The notes beneath the pieces were generated by a model, which saw only the letters and a list, made by a program, of their open reading frames with translations, was not told the DNA's origin and ran no database searches. Positions 1 to 10,111 of a DNA stretch of 64,000 nt are shown piece after piece; within the stretch, counting starts at the first letter, position 1, and every line of letters starts with the position of its first letter. Source of the DNA: Primula veris. Lineage: Eukaryota; Streptophyta; Magnoliopsida; Ericales; Primulaceae. The DNA lies in contig OY821749.1 of NCBI GenBank assembly GCA_963682055.1, positions 27,783,631-27,847,630 of the forward strand. The letters are read 5' to 3'. The position numbers and the translations under genes are program-made.

Positions 1-443
1 CTTTACGGGTGCATTTGAGGTAATTTTTCGCACATTTATAAAGTTTATTCAACCATATCTGCTTTGTCTTGGTTTCCAATGTGAATTGTAATATATTCTT
101 TTTGGAAATGATTAGGCGAGACAGTCACTAATCGTCAGAGGTCTGTTCCCCATGCTTGCTGATCCCCGTCATCCTGTAAGTTCCTGCATTTAGCTCATCA
201 GTAATTTTGATCGGAAGTTTTTAATGGGAAATTATATGATTTTCCTATTATTTCATTTTATCAAGATAATAACAATAATTTTTAAAATAGGCCGAGTCAA
301 CTAGCGCTACAAATGAATCAATATTAAAGATTGCTCTTGACCATGGGAAGGCCTCTGGAATTATCAAATCACATGACCGTGTAGTTATTTGCCAAAAGGT
401 TGGAGATGCATCTGTTGTGAAGATTATCGAGCTTGAAGATTAA
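1..443 (+). CDS. Cytosolic pyruvate kinase, C-terminal exons (5' end outside window)
   Basis: Pyruvate kinase converts phosphoenolpyruvate and ADP to pyruvate and ATP in the last step of glycolysis. Only the end of the gene is present: exons 1-19, 116-175 and 291-443, with GT-AG introns at 20-115 and 176-290. The joined reading frame gives FTGAFE, then [14 protein letters not shown], then [10 protein letters not shown], then a tail ending VVKIIELED and a stop at 441-443. The block from [14 protein letters not shown] to the IIELED end is the characteristic C-terminal domain of the plant cytosolic isoform; plastid isoforms end differently. All junctions are in phase (exons of 60 and 153 nt after the 19-nt stub). 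The rest of the gene lies upstream of the window, so completeness and regulation cannot be judged. Family assignment is from recognised sequence; the cytosolic call is inferred from the C-terminus. Confidence 0.93.
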
Positions 444-1636
444 AATACTTGGTTATCTTAGTATGAGAATTTGAACAATACACTTCCCTTAATTTTTGTG
501 AGTTTATATCTCGGCCATTATTTTTGCCAAGTTATACTTGGCTGTAAGCACTTCTCGTCATCGCCTAACTAGACATAGTGAGTTGAAATGGAGGGATAAG
601 CAACTGTTTATTGTTTTCAAGTTCGCTATAAACTATGATGGGGGCTTTCCCAATTTTGTTACGTACTAAAGAATCAAATATATTAATCTATCACCTGTTA
701 ACATAAATGTCCTGTTATTATTCTTTACAAGTTGGCAGCATATCAAGTTGGAGAGTTTTTTTTAACTCAATTTCTTGATTTGCTTGGATGTCAATATTTT
801 CATGATGAATATGAAGTAGAAGATAGGTTTCCCTGAGAGAAAGAGTGAGTGAAGAAGTTGTGAATGTAGAATACCCACTGTTTTGTGGCATTCTTTTAAG
901 TTTGTTATTTTCTTCATGCTCATTGAGGCTTATGCATGTGCATTTTTTTTTTGCTCAAATTGAATGTTTTATTTTAACCATACGATTATGGTATGGGTTT
1001 TTTGAGACTGAGAATCCTTCTTCTGCTTGATAAATTTATTGACCTGTATATCTTTGATTCCAATTATATTTCATGATGAACCAAGAGAATTAATATGAAG
1101 TCGCTATCGTATTAACTTGAGCCTTTTAGAAGCTTCAATTGCTCTTATGTGGATAGAACTAAAGAAAAGCTGTTTGGTGAATAATGAGGCAACTTTTTCT
1201 TAAGAGTTTTTGACTTGAATCTTTTTAACTTTGTATTCTACATTTGTTTGGCTCTTTGTAAGTTCCAAATGTACCAAAAAAGGGTTTAGCAGATTAGGAC
1301 TAGTGAGCAATTCATCTGCTGCTTTAGATTAGATAGTATAACAAACACATTGCTAATGCAGGTATTTCAAACTCTAAATGAATAGTTGCGTCAATAATCT
1401 GAAAGAGATCCATTGTCATGTTTTCTCAAATACTCCGGTTTTAAGTGGCAGTGAACTGACCATCGATGATGATGCGTTGGAAGGAACGGTGTTCGGTTCC
1501 CTTCAACGGAACCACATCTCATTATATTCCTTAGAACAGCATTCTTTTCTCTTCAATTATAAGTACTAGTTTTATCTTTTAAGTGGGGAGATAATAATTT
1601 ACTAATTAGAATAAGTATAAAATTATCAACATAAAG
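444..1636. other. 3' flank of pyruvate kinase, no gene seen
   Basis: AT-rich sequence. The first few hundred bases are probably the pyruvate kinase 3' UTR. Short open frames near 845 and 1378 look like chance: they show no recognisable motif and no gene-like composition. Confidence 0.5.
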
Positions 1637-1709
1637 GCGCCCATGGCCTAATGGATAAGGCGTCTGACTTCTAATCAGGCGATTGTGGGTTCGAGTCCCA
1701 CTGGGCGTG
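1637..1709 (+). tRNA. trnR-TCT: tRNA-Arg (anticodon TCT)
   Basis: A 73-nt cloverleaf folds completely. The acceptor stem GCGCCCA pairs with TGGGCGT, with one G-U pair at the first position. The D arm is GCCT..AGGC, the anticodon arm is TCTGA/TCAGG around the loop CTTCTAA, and the T arm is GTGGG/CCCAC around TTCGAGT. The discriminator base is G. The anticodon TCT reads AGA (Arg). There is no intron and CCA is not encoded, as expected for a nuclear gene. The internal A box (TGGCCTAATGG) and B box (GGTTCGAGTCC) for RNA polymerase III are intact. Confidence 0.96.
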
Positions 1710-1821
1710 TTATATGTATATTTTTTACAATGTTTTCTCGTTGTTTCTTTTTAACACCCCCTTAAAAGACAAATATGGAGTAATTTTTTGAATTGAATCA
1801 TTCCTTTTAGGTATTGCCGGC

Positions 1822-1944
1822 GTTCTAAAAGGCGTGTTTAGACGGTAGACGGAGGCTAAAAGCCTAAGAGATTAAACGGTTTAAGCGTAAATTATATATT
1901 AGGCGGACAATTTCGCCTAAAGTCCGCCTTGCGACTTTTAGAAC
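1822..1944. mobile_element. Possible short MITE with GTTCTAAAA ends
   Basis: The segment begins GTTCTAAAAGGCG and ends CTTTTAGAAC, so the two ends form a 9-bp inverted repeat (GTTCTAAAA / TTTTAGAAC). The interior is rich in GGCG/CGCC blocks that can pair (AGGCGGACAATTTCGCCT). No clear target duplication was found, so superfamily is not assigned. Confidence 0.35.
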
Positions 1945-1968
1945 AATGGGTCTTACTACATGTAATAA

Positions 1969-2200
1969 TTCGAGCTAGTTTTGTCTATAGAATCACTTGT
2001 CAATCATAATAATAATTGGTATTGTTTCTATTGTTAGCCTCGTAGTTCTAAATTAATCCTCAAGTGACAATATAAGTACAATAGTTCGAGCAAATTTTGT
2101 CTATCGAATCACTTATCAATTATAATAAATAATTATTTGGTATTGTTTCTATTGTTAACTCGTACTTCTAAATTAATCCTTAAGTGACACAATCCGCACC
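1969..2200. repeat. Tandem duplication, 116-bp period, two diverged copies
   Basis: Copy 1 starts TTCGAGCTAGTTTTGTCTAT at 1969 and copy 2 starts TTCGAGCAAATTTTGTCTAT at 2085. Both continue through GGTATTGTTTCTATTGTTA and CTAAATTAATCCT to AAGTGACA. Substitutions and small indels separate them, so the duplication is not recent. Confidence 0.75.
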
Positions 2201-2347
2201 AAATTCTTTATCTTTGTTCTGGACTACAACAACTCTTGAGTAAGCAAACTTCTTTTTTTTTTCTTTTTTGAGAACTGTAAAAGAGAATTACTGCAAAATC
2301 CAATGCACTTTAATATTTTTGGTCAACCATATTATAACTTGCGGAAT

Positions 2348-2580
2348 ACTGTTTGTTTGAACTAACACTAAGGTGGTATGCTATTAGATATATCAGGGTT
2401 CCATAAAAGTCCGGTGTTTGGTAAACTAATTAAGAGTGAGATTTGAAGTACCTCCGGACTCTAAATGATAGGGAAATGGAGTATTTGCAATACCTAATGG
2501 AGGTGGTATTAGAATTAGTCATATCGTTATCTCAAGACTCATAGTTCCGGGATTTCTAATACCGCAAACAAACAAGGCCT
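2348..2580. mobile_element. Possible MITE with TTTGTTTG-type ends
   Basis: The left edge has CTGTTTGTTTGAAC and the right edge has CCGCAAACAAACAAGGCC, an imperfect inverted pair of the kind seen at ends of plant hAT- or PIF-like MITEs. The interior has paired GGTGGTAT/ATACC and TCCGG blocks. No certain target duplication. Confidence 0.3.
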
Positions 2581-3198
2581 AAAAATAATTATAGTTTATT
2601 GTCTCAATACTTTAGCTTGAGCTATATTTTAGATTTGTTAAAACATTACAACCATACATCAAGTGATCAAACTATCATGAAAATTCAGAAGATTGTTTAC
2701 TAATAATGTAGAATACCACTGATCAAGAACTTTCAGTTTCAATTGACTCTTGCTCTCGTGCTTTATTATAGGGTTCTCAAGGCCTATCTACGAACTACAC
2801 TGGAGCGACTCCTACTATCAAATTATCTCATATTTGAAATTTCTCAATCAAAAGTCAATTTCAATACCATAAAACATTAGAAGAGTAAGGTGAACATAAT
2901 TTCAAAGTTGAGGTTCTAAATCAAACTTGGCTAAAAAGAGTAGTTAGCCAAGAAACAATCTCAATTACTGCGTCATTGTTCCAATTTGTTTGTCCATTAC
3001 GAAATTACGTGTAATTTTAACTAACAAAATAATAGTATCTAAATTGGATTTAATAAATTTTTTAAAAATCTAATTACATAGTTTAACAATTAAAATTTAT
3101 AATTAACGTTTAAAATTTTATAAATTTCCCGTTGAAATATTTTCAAATAATGCTCAATAGGTAACATTTTTGAACTTATATTACTCATCGCTACCTCC

Positions 3199-4821
3199 AT
3201 AAGTTCATATTCTCTATAGGTACCACTTTTTAATTATTTAATTTATTTACCAAAACGTCATACACATATTTCATAAAAAATGAAAAAAAAAACAACATAA
3301 AATTATATAAAATGCAAAAAATTTCAAAATAAATGAAAAAAAATCACAAAAAATCACAATTTTTTTAAAAATTTTTAAAAAAATAAAAAAATTTACAAAA
3401 TATTATAAAAAATGAAAAAAATCACATAAAATTAAAAAAAATGAAAAAAATCACAAAATATTATAAAAATATAAAAAAAATAAAATTTTTATAAAAAATG
3501 AAAAAAATCACAAAAAATTATTAAAAAAATAAAAAAAAATAAAAAAAATCACAAAATTATAAAAAAAAATCAAAAAAATCAAAAAAAAAATCACTTTTAT
3601 TGAACTTTATGCACTTTCGACTGAACCAGATGCACTTTCGACTGAACCAGATGCACTTTTAGCTGAACTATATGCACTTTCAGTTGAACCAGATGCACTT
3701 TTAGTTGAACCAGATGCAGGTTTTACACGACGATATGCACTTTTATTGAACTAGATGCACTTTTGTCTTAACCATATGCACTTTCCGCTGAACCATATGC
3801 ACTTTCAGCTAAACCATATGCACTTTCAGTTGAACCAGATGCACTTTTAGTTGAATCAGATGCATTTTTAACAGAACAATATGCACTTTCGACTGTACTA
3901 TATTCATTTTCGACTAGACTATATGCACTTTTGACTTAACTATATGTACTTTCCACTAAATTAGATGCACTTTAAGCTGAACCAGATGTACTTTCAGCTG
4001 AACCAGATGCACTTTTAGATGAACTATATGCATACTCACTTTTATTGAACTATATTTATTTTTGACTGAATTGTATATTTTTTGTAATTTTTTAAAAAGT
4101 TTATGATTTTTTCATTTTTTTATAATTCTTTTTTTTGTGATTTTTTTCATTTTTTATAATTTTTATACTTTTTTGTGATATTTGTTAATTTTTTATAATG
4201 TTTTATGATTTTTTGTGATTTTTGAGATTTTTTTTCATTTTTTTTTTGATTTTTTATATAATTTTTTCGTTTTTTTGATTTTTTTGATTTTTTGATTTTT
4301 TAATAATTTTTTATAATTTTTTTGTGATTTTTTTATAAGTTTTTGTGATTTTTTATATTTTTTTTTTGATTTTTCGGTATAAAAAGTGTTATATTGACAA
4401 AAAAAATTATATATTTTTTTTGTAATTTTTTAAAAAGTTTGTGATTTTTTTCATTTTTTGTGATTTTTTGTAATTTTTTAAATTTTTTATAATTTTTTTC
4501 ATTTTTTTGGTGATTTTTGGTGATTTTTTTATAATTTTTGATGATTTTTTATAATTTTTTTTTTGATTTTTTGTGATTTTTATAATTTTTTATGATTTTT
4601 TGTGATTTTTTTCATTTTATTAATAATTTTTTGTTATTTTTTTAATTTTTTTGTTATTTTTATAATTTTTTTATGTTTTTTTTTATTTTATTGTAATTTA
4701 AAACTAATTTTTTTGGATTTGTAAAAAGATAAAATATGTATATTATATTTTGGTTTGTATGACAATTTAGTAAATAAACTAAATAATTAAAAAGTGATAG
4801 CTATGAGAAATGCGAACTTAT
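3199..4821. mobile_element. Foldback element A: AT-rich inverted arms around a 21-bp minisatellite
   Basis: The outer arms are imperfect inverted repeats. The left arm (from 3199) reads ATAAGTTCATATTCTC, then ACTTTTTAATTATTTA, then GTCATAC. The reverse complement of the right arm (ending 4821) reads ATAAGTTCGCATTTCTC, then the same ACTTTTTAATTATTTA, then GTCATAC. Inside these, a strand-asymmetric A-rich tract (about 3275-3590, many AAAAATCACAAAA units) faces a T-rich tract (about 4075-4720, TTTTGTGATTTTT units), which is its inverted counterpart. The centre is the minisatellite at 3596-4075. The whole could fold as one giant hairpin. No transposase and no certain target duplication; the class is unknown. 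Confidence 0.7.
3596..4075 (+). repeat. 21-bp minisatellite, about 22 copies
   Basis: Tandem units close to ATGCACTTTCAGCTGAACCAG, mostly 21 bp, with variants CGACTG, TAGCTG, CAGTTG and CCGCTG in the middle. Copies diverge more toward the right end, where one unit is enlarged near 4030. Because 21 is a multiple of three, the first eight or so copies form a short open frame (DALSTEP-type heptads), but a 20-bp unit then shifts it into a stop. I treat it as non-coding. Confidence 0.9.
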
Positions 4822-5180
4822 CAATATATTTAGAAAGAATATGAGTTGTCATGATATAGTTAGAGTGAATTAGTCCAAATACTTTTACATGCGAGTTTAT
4901 TTTCACCTACTAACAATTTGGAATCAATGTAAAATATCACAGAGCCCACATGATTCTATATGTAAATTCCATTAAATCATATGATTGACTTAATAATGAA
5001 TCTTAAAATATAACGGTGGTCAAAATGCAATTTTTTTTATAGAATATAATTAATGATGTAATCATAATATGGTCAAATACAAAGGCTGAGAAGGCAAAGC
5101 AGAATTGACCTCAAACCTGTGGACGCTGGCCCACTTTTAAGTATATATATATATATATAAAAAGAAGAAGAAGTGAGATA

Positions 5181-5215
5181 TACAAAACAAAACAAAACAA
5201 AACAAAACAAAAGCA
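5181..5215 (+). repeat. Microsatellite (AAAAC)n
   Basis: About six to seven uninterrupted AAAAC units, ending in AAAAGCAAAACC. It lies just downstream of the TA run and may sit in the transcribed leader. Confidence 0.85.
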
Positions 5216-5481
5216 AAACCATGGGCAGTTATCCGACAACTCAAATATCTCATCCCTTGAGCTTTTTAAAAACCAGCAAATGTATTTTTATTTTTTGAAA
5301 AAAAAAACCAGCAAAATATCATAAGTTATCTGTATATATCTACATTAAAATGTAACAATCTCTATTCATCTGTATCTATCAACCTTTTGCCATTAAAATA
5401 CCACCTCCCCCTCTCTATTTTTTATTTACTACTATTTCTCAAAAAATGTTGCAATATTCACTTAAACATAAATGTGTCCAC

Positions 5482-5783
5482 TTTCAGTCTTTTAATTCCT
5501 CACTTATTTTAGCAGTTTTCATGGTCCACTCTTCTTTGTTTGTGTTACTGTTTTAAGTTTAATACTAATTGCTCGGATTAATTTTTATTTACTTGATTAA
5601 GCGTATTGAATAAGCTGAGCAATTTGTAATCCATTTTCAGTCTTTTAATTCTTCACTTTTTTTTTTGCAATTTTCATGGTTCAGTCTTTTTTTTTTTTGT
5701 TACTGTTTTAAGTTTAGTTGCTGGGATTAATTTCTCTTTGCTAGATTAAGGGTATTAAATATGCTGAGCAATTTGTATTCCCC
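5482..5783 (+). repeat. 153-bp tandem duplication upstream of the trihelix start codon
   Basis: Copy 1 starts TTTCAGTCTTTTAATTCCTC at 5482 and copy 2 starts TTTCAGTCTTTTAATTCTTC at 5635. Both run through TTTTCATGG, TTACTGTTTTAAGTTTA, GGATTAATTT and AGATTAAG or TGATTAAG to GCTGAGCAATTTGTA. The copies differ by substitutions and T-run length changes. The duplication ends about 195 bp before the ATG at 5978. Confidence 0.85.
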
Positions 5784-5977
5784 AACAACACTGTTTAAGA
5801 TTTAGGGTTTTCTATTTGGTATTTTTGTGTTTGATTTTGGCTTTTAAGTTCTTCAAATTTGGTTATTTGAAAAAGTTGCCCTTTTGTTCTCAAGATTGAG
5901 TCTTTCATAAAAGTTATAAAATTTACTGCATATTTTGTTTCTTTTGCTTGATTAAAATTGCAATCTTTAGAATTAAA

Positions 5978-7348
5978 ATGGACCCAAATAATATGCAAGG
6001 TGGTGTGTATTCAAACGTGGGGTCTGGAATGCTAGGGTTAGAAATGTCATTGCACCATCATCCCCAATCCCAGTCTCAAACGAACCAAAACCCGCAAAAC
6101 CCTAGCTTTTTAGCCCCAAACACACATCCCCAAACAAGCCTTTATCCCCAACAAGACCCTAATTTTAGGAACACTAGTCGCCAGTTTCCCCCTAAATCAA
6201 GGTCTCAAACGTTTGCTATAAGTGACGAGGATGAACCCATGTTAGGCGCAGAGGATAGTGAGGGAAAGAGAAAAATTGAGTCGTCTCCGTGGCAAAGGAT
6301 GAAGTGGACCGATGATATGGTTAGGTTGTTGATATTAGTGGTTTATTATATAGGCGATGAGGTGGGATCTGAGGGGGTTGAGGTGGCAGGGAAAAAGAAA
6401 GGGAGTACGAGCGGAGGGGTTATATTGAAGAAAGGGAAATGGAAATCGGTGTCTAGGGCGATGATGGAAAAGGGTTTTTGTGTATCTCCTCAACAGTGTG
6501 AGGACAAGTTTAACGATTTGAACAAAAGGTATAAGAGGGTGAACGATTTATTGGGTAAAGGAACAGCTTGTCGGGTCGTTGAGAACCAAAGTTTGCTCGA
6601 TACGATGGATAATTTGACAGCGAAAAAGAAGGATGAAGTGAAGAAGCTGCTTAATTCGAAGCACTTGTTTTTTAGGGAGATGTGTGCTTATCACACTAGT
6701 TGTGCCAGTGGCGGAGGTGGTAGTGGTGGTGGTTGTGCATCTGGCGGAGTTCCTCCGCCAGAATTGCCAGAAGAGCCTGTTTTAGGTCAAAAGACTGTGT
6801 GTCGTCATTCTTCAGAAAATGCTAACTTTGTGGCTTATCCAGGTAGGAAAGAGGTTGAGGATACAAGCATGGTGAAATGGGCGAGTAGAGAAGAGAAAAT
6901 GGATGAGAACGAGGAAATTGAAGATGATAGAGACGAACACGAGGATGATGAAGATAACAATGATGTCTACGAGGAGTGCTCGAGGAAGAGGGCAAAACCA
7001 GGGAGGGTTGTAAATTCAGATGTTCTCCAACAATTGGGCAGTGAAATGGCGAGTGTAGTACAAGATATGAGTAGGAGTTCAATGGAGAAAAGGCAATGGG
7101 TGAAGAATCGGATGATGCAATTAGAGGAGAAGAGAGTTGAGTTTCAGTTTGAGGCGCTTGCGCTCGAGAAGCAAAGGCTAAAGTGGTTGAAGTTTAGCAG
7201 CAAGAAAGAGAGGGAAATGGAGACAGAGAAGATCCAAAACGAGAGGGCAAGGCTTGAAAATGATCGAATGCTTCTTCTTCTTAGGCATAAAGAGTTTGAG
7301 CTACTTGATCATAAACAAAGTTCAAATATTTCTGGCTCAGTTGTGTAG
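5978..7348 (+). CDS. Trihelix-type (Myb/SANT-like) transcription factor, single exon
   Basis: A 456-residue protein starting MDPNNMQGG; an upstream in-frame TTG at 5948 is not a credible start. After a Q/P/N-rich N-terminus, a SANT/Myb-like DNA-binding region spans about residues 105-225: SPWQRMKWTDDMVRLL (first helix), KGKWKSVSRAM (second) and SPQQCEDKFNDLNKRYK (third), followed by the helix ending LFFREMCAYH. A glycine-rich linker comes next, then an acidic stretch (DENEEIEDDRDEHEDDED) next to a basic SRKRAKPGR. A long C-terminal coiled coil follows (KRQWVKNRMMQLEEKRVEFQ to ENDRMLLLLRHKEFELL). This order is typical of the plant trihelix subgroup that includes the hypoxia regulator HRA1 relatives (GT-gamma-like); the subgroup is my inference. 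Intronless structure fits that subgroup. Expected nuclear DNA-binding role; targets unknown. Confidence 0.88.
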   Translation: MDPNNMQGGVYSNVGSGMLGLEMSLHHHPQSQSQTNQNPQNPSFLAPNTHPQTSLYPQQDPNFRNTSRQFPPKSRSQTFAISDEDEPMLGAEDSEGKRKIESSPWQRMKWTDDMVRLLILVVYYIGDEVGSEGVEVAGKKKGSTSGGVILKKGKWKSVSRAMMEKGFCVSPQQCEDKFNDLNKRYKRVNDLLGKGTACRVVENQSLLDTMDNLTAKKKDEVKKLLNSKHLFFREMCAYHTSCASGGGGSGGGCASGGVPPPELPEEPVLGQKTVCRHSSENANFVAYPGRKEVEDTSMVKWASREEKMDENEEIEDDRDEHEDDEDNNDVYEECSRKRAKPGRVVNSDVLQQLGSEMASVVQDMSRSSMEKRQWVKNRMMQLEEKRVEFQFEALALEKQRLKWLKFSSKKEREMETEKIQNERARLENDRMLLLLRHKEFELLDHKQSSNISGSVV

Positions 7349-8143
7349 GAGTAGTTTAGGAAGATGTTAGGGGAAAAGAAAGGTATCAATTATACTTGAG
7401 CTTAGTTTGATTGGTTCTTGTTTTCAATCTTATGTTGGGTACTTGTCTCTTAGTCTTGAAATCCGATGATTGATATCATACATTTATTTCCGAAATCATA
7501 CATTGACACTGTGAGTGTGTTGAATTTCAGTACCCTTTTTTTTGTGCTTTCTAAAGCTTTTTTAGTAGTAAATTTAAGACTTTGAGCTCTTAAGGATGTT
7601 TAGGTACATAGCTTGATCAAGATCATCTCAAATATTACTGTAACCAGTTTTAAGCAAATAGAAAATGAAATGCTGTCAAGACCATGATTTGGATATGCTA
7701 ATGAGTACGAAAAAGCTTGAAATTTATGATGAAAGCCTTCTAAATCACAGTGCATGAGAATGCAAAGAAAGACGTAACAAATATTGAAATCCTGAAAAAA
7801 CCAATTTTCTGTTTCTATTCTTCTTGTCCCGAAAAAACACCACTTATTGAAAATATTTGTTTCTTAATTGGCCAATTGCTACTAGAGAATTCCGAAAATT
7901 AGCCATCTGGTGTAAAGATTAGATATGTAAAAAAAACTTGCAAATTGGGTTTTGAGTAATGCATTTTGTTTGTCTTCTATTTAGTATCTGTATATTTATA
8001 AATCAACTTGTTAAGCTTTGTCCAATCGCATCATAATCCAAAAAGGTACCTCCAATGATTTACCTTGTATGAAAGTTGCGTTTGAATTTGCTACTGCTAC
8101 TGGGGTATATATTATTGACATAACATACAACGGCAAGATATAT

Positions 8144-8237
8144 CGGGCTTACGAAACATACCAGATAACCATGTTACTTATTCTAAGTACCGGGCTTACC
8201 AAACATACCAGATAACCATGTTACTTATTCTAAGTAC
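8144..8237. repeat. 47-bp tandem duplication
   Basis: Two near-identical units, 8144-8190 and 8191-8237, each CGGGCTTAC(G/C)AAACATACC followed by AGATAACCATGTTACTTATT. One substitution was seen, so it is recent. Confidence 0.9.
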
Positions 8238-8243
8238 CGTATC

Positions 8244-8350
8244 GAAGTGGACTGTTGTGTCTGATATGCAACCACCATTGCCGATGACATCCTTTCGAAG
8301 TGGACTGTTGTGTCTGATCATGCAACCACCATTGCCAATGACATCCTTTC
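8244..8350. repeat. 53-bp tandem duplication
   Basis: Units 8244-8296 and 8297-8350 both read GAAGTGGACTGTTGTGTCTG, then GCAACCACCATTGCC and ATGACATCCTTTC. They differ by an inserted C and one substitution. It lies six bases after the 47-bp duplication, so two independent small duplications sit side by side. Confidence 0.9.
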
Positions 8351-9892
8351 ATTACCTTCTCCGACACTACTTCAATCATCCAATGACTTTTCCTCGTCCT
8401 TGACAATTTATTGTTTCCTTTATGGTGTTGGTGGTGGTCCTGGTGGAGGTAAAAATGTTCCGATTGTTATAGGTGGTGGATGATCGACACAATAAGTGAA
8501 GGTTGATCACAACTGATGGGTCGTCATTGTCGAAAGTGGTGGAAGGTGGAAGTCATTATATAAGGGGGTCTTTAAAAAAGAGAACGGGAGATCCATGGTT
8601 CACAAGTCACAACCTTTTTAATTTCATGGTATGCTTGTGGATTGTGCAGAGTTCTTCTCTGGTATACTGGGAATTCTTAAGGCTGTAGTTTGTATGCTTG
8701 CTAACAGTTTAGCATATTACTAGTTATTATTCTGATATCCCGACACACAACGAGATTTTACTACCTAGTCTCGATTAAGCTATCTATGGACTTGTACATC
8801 TCTCCGTTGTGCTTTCATGGATTTAATTTTACGCCAATCTGAACTTGCTCGATCTACGCTCTTTTGTCCTTACGACAATGCAATTGCATAATGTGACCAG
8901 TTGTTTATGTTTTTATGTATTATTGATTTGTCTACTTGGGTTTGTTTTTTGGCTTAGTTTTGATTAACAACTACTACATTTTGTTTCCTCCTGTATTTTC
9001 TAATATCAAGAGGTTCAGACTTCAAAGGTTGTTTCGTCAAAGTTACGATGAATCCGTAGAAGACAATAAAATAAAGGTTGATTGATTGGTAGTATTTAAT
9101 GCTCCCTCTCTAATTAAAATTAATTATATATTACAAAACTATATATATCGATTATCAACTTATATTAAAATTATTGGAATTAGTTTTTTTTAAAATTGAT
9201 CATATACTTAAAATATTAAATTTAATAATTACATTTAAAATATTATATACTACGAGATATTTATCATGTTTTAGTTATCCATAAAATAATACGTATGATC
9301 ACATATATGAAATAAATTAAGTTTTGAATTCGGTAATTTACGCAGAGTATGTTGGTGAAGGTCGATATAGCAAAACCTTAAAAACCCGGATAAACCTCAA
9401 GGTTTATAAATACCAAATATCCGTGCGTTTATCAAAAATCTCCAATATCCGCGAGCGTATATCCTATTCTCCACAAGGAAAGTGTCGATAACGTCTTGTG
9501 TGACATATTAGCTCGTTATAGATATATATAGAGATATGTATATATATAGAGATGTATGAGAAACAACAGACGAAGTGTTTATTAATTAATATGATTGTAC
9601 AGAGAGATACATTAAGAGACCCCTGATCCTCTTTATCCCTCTTTATCTTTCTATATAATAGAAGATAGGGTTACATATGTTAGAAAATATTTATATAATA
9701 AAATATAGGTGATAGACCTAATAGAATAAGACACAAAATAATCAATAATATACTACAGCAATTCCAATAATTTTGATAAAATTAATAAATCTATGGAAAT
9801 GAGTTGAATGTGAACGGTGAAGTAGTATTTTATTACATAACGCGCAAACCAAGATAACTCTCCTCTGTCTCTCAAACAGTCCAACCCCACTT

Positions 9893-9965
9893 TCTCTCTC
9901 ACACACACACACACATAGACATACACACACATATACACACATATACACACATATTGACATATATA
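9893..9965. repeat. Compound microsatellite (CT)n(AC)n(ACACAT)n
   Basis: A CT run passes into AC repeats and then into ACACAT/ACATAT units. Long open frames in this segment on the minus strand are by-products of the repeat. Confidence 0.9.
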
Positions 9966-10111
9966 TACATAGTCTTACTCAACCAAGCCTCGGAAACTAG
10001 ATAACGAATTTTTTTTTCATGTATTTTACTGCAAAATTGACGATTATATATTTTCATCCCCCCTCGTAATTACAAAAAAGTATATAAATACTAGTTCCGC
10101 CACTGCCCCCG

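Larger units (their letters stand above)
1710..3198. other. Intergenic region with small repeats
   Basis: No gene seen. It holds a short inverted-repeat element (1822-1944), a 116-bp tandem duplication (1969-2200) and a probable MITE (about 2348-2580), listed separately. The remainder is AT-rich with no visible structure. Confidence 0.5.
4822..5977 (+). promoter_or_regulatory. Upstream region and probable leader of the trihelix gene
   Basis: It contains a TA run at 5143-5159 followed by AAAAG, the best TATA-like site. An AAAAC microsatellite lies at about 5181-5215, a CT-rich stretch near 5405-5420, and a 153-bp tandem duplication at 5482-5783 just before the start codon. The transcription start cannot be fixed, so how much of this is promoter and how much 5' UTR is inference. 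Confidence 0.4.
7349..10111. other. Intergenic region between trihelix and F-box PP2 genes
   Basis: No gene recognised. It holds two adjacent tandem duplications (8144-8350) and an AC-rich compound microsatellite (9893-9965). Sequence around 9345-9720 (TGTTGGTGAAGG start, TATA-rich middle) has the look of retroelement LTR debris, but I could not find matching ends. The last 60 bases before the F-box ATG resemble the end of a dispersed repeat (see findings). Confidence 0.45.

Noticed and set aside
3570..3757. Open frame through the 21-bp minisatellite (DALSTEP heptads)
   Set aside because: A 20-bp unit shifts the frame to a stop, the frame is not kept across copies, and there is no start context.
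3596..4075. CRISPR-like regular repeats
   Set aside because: Units are contiguous with no spacers and the genome is a plant nuclear one.
9345..9720. Possible LTR starting TGTTGG
   Set aside because: No matching CA end or target duplication could be found.
9742..9960. Minus-strand frames with CVCVYVCV runs
   Set aside because: Translation of the AC microsatellite.
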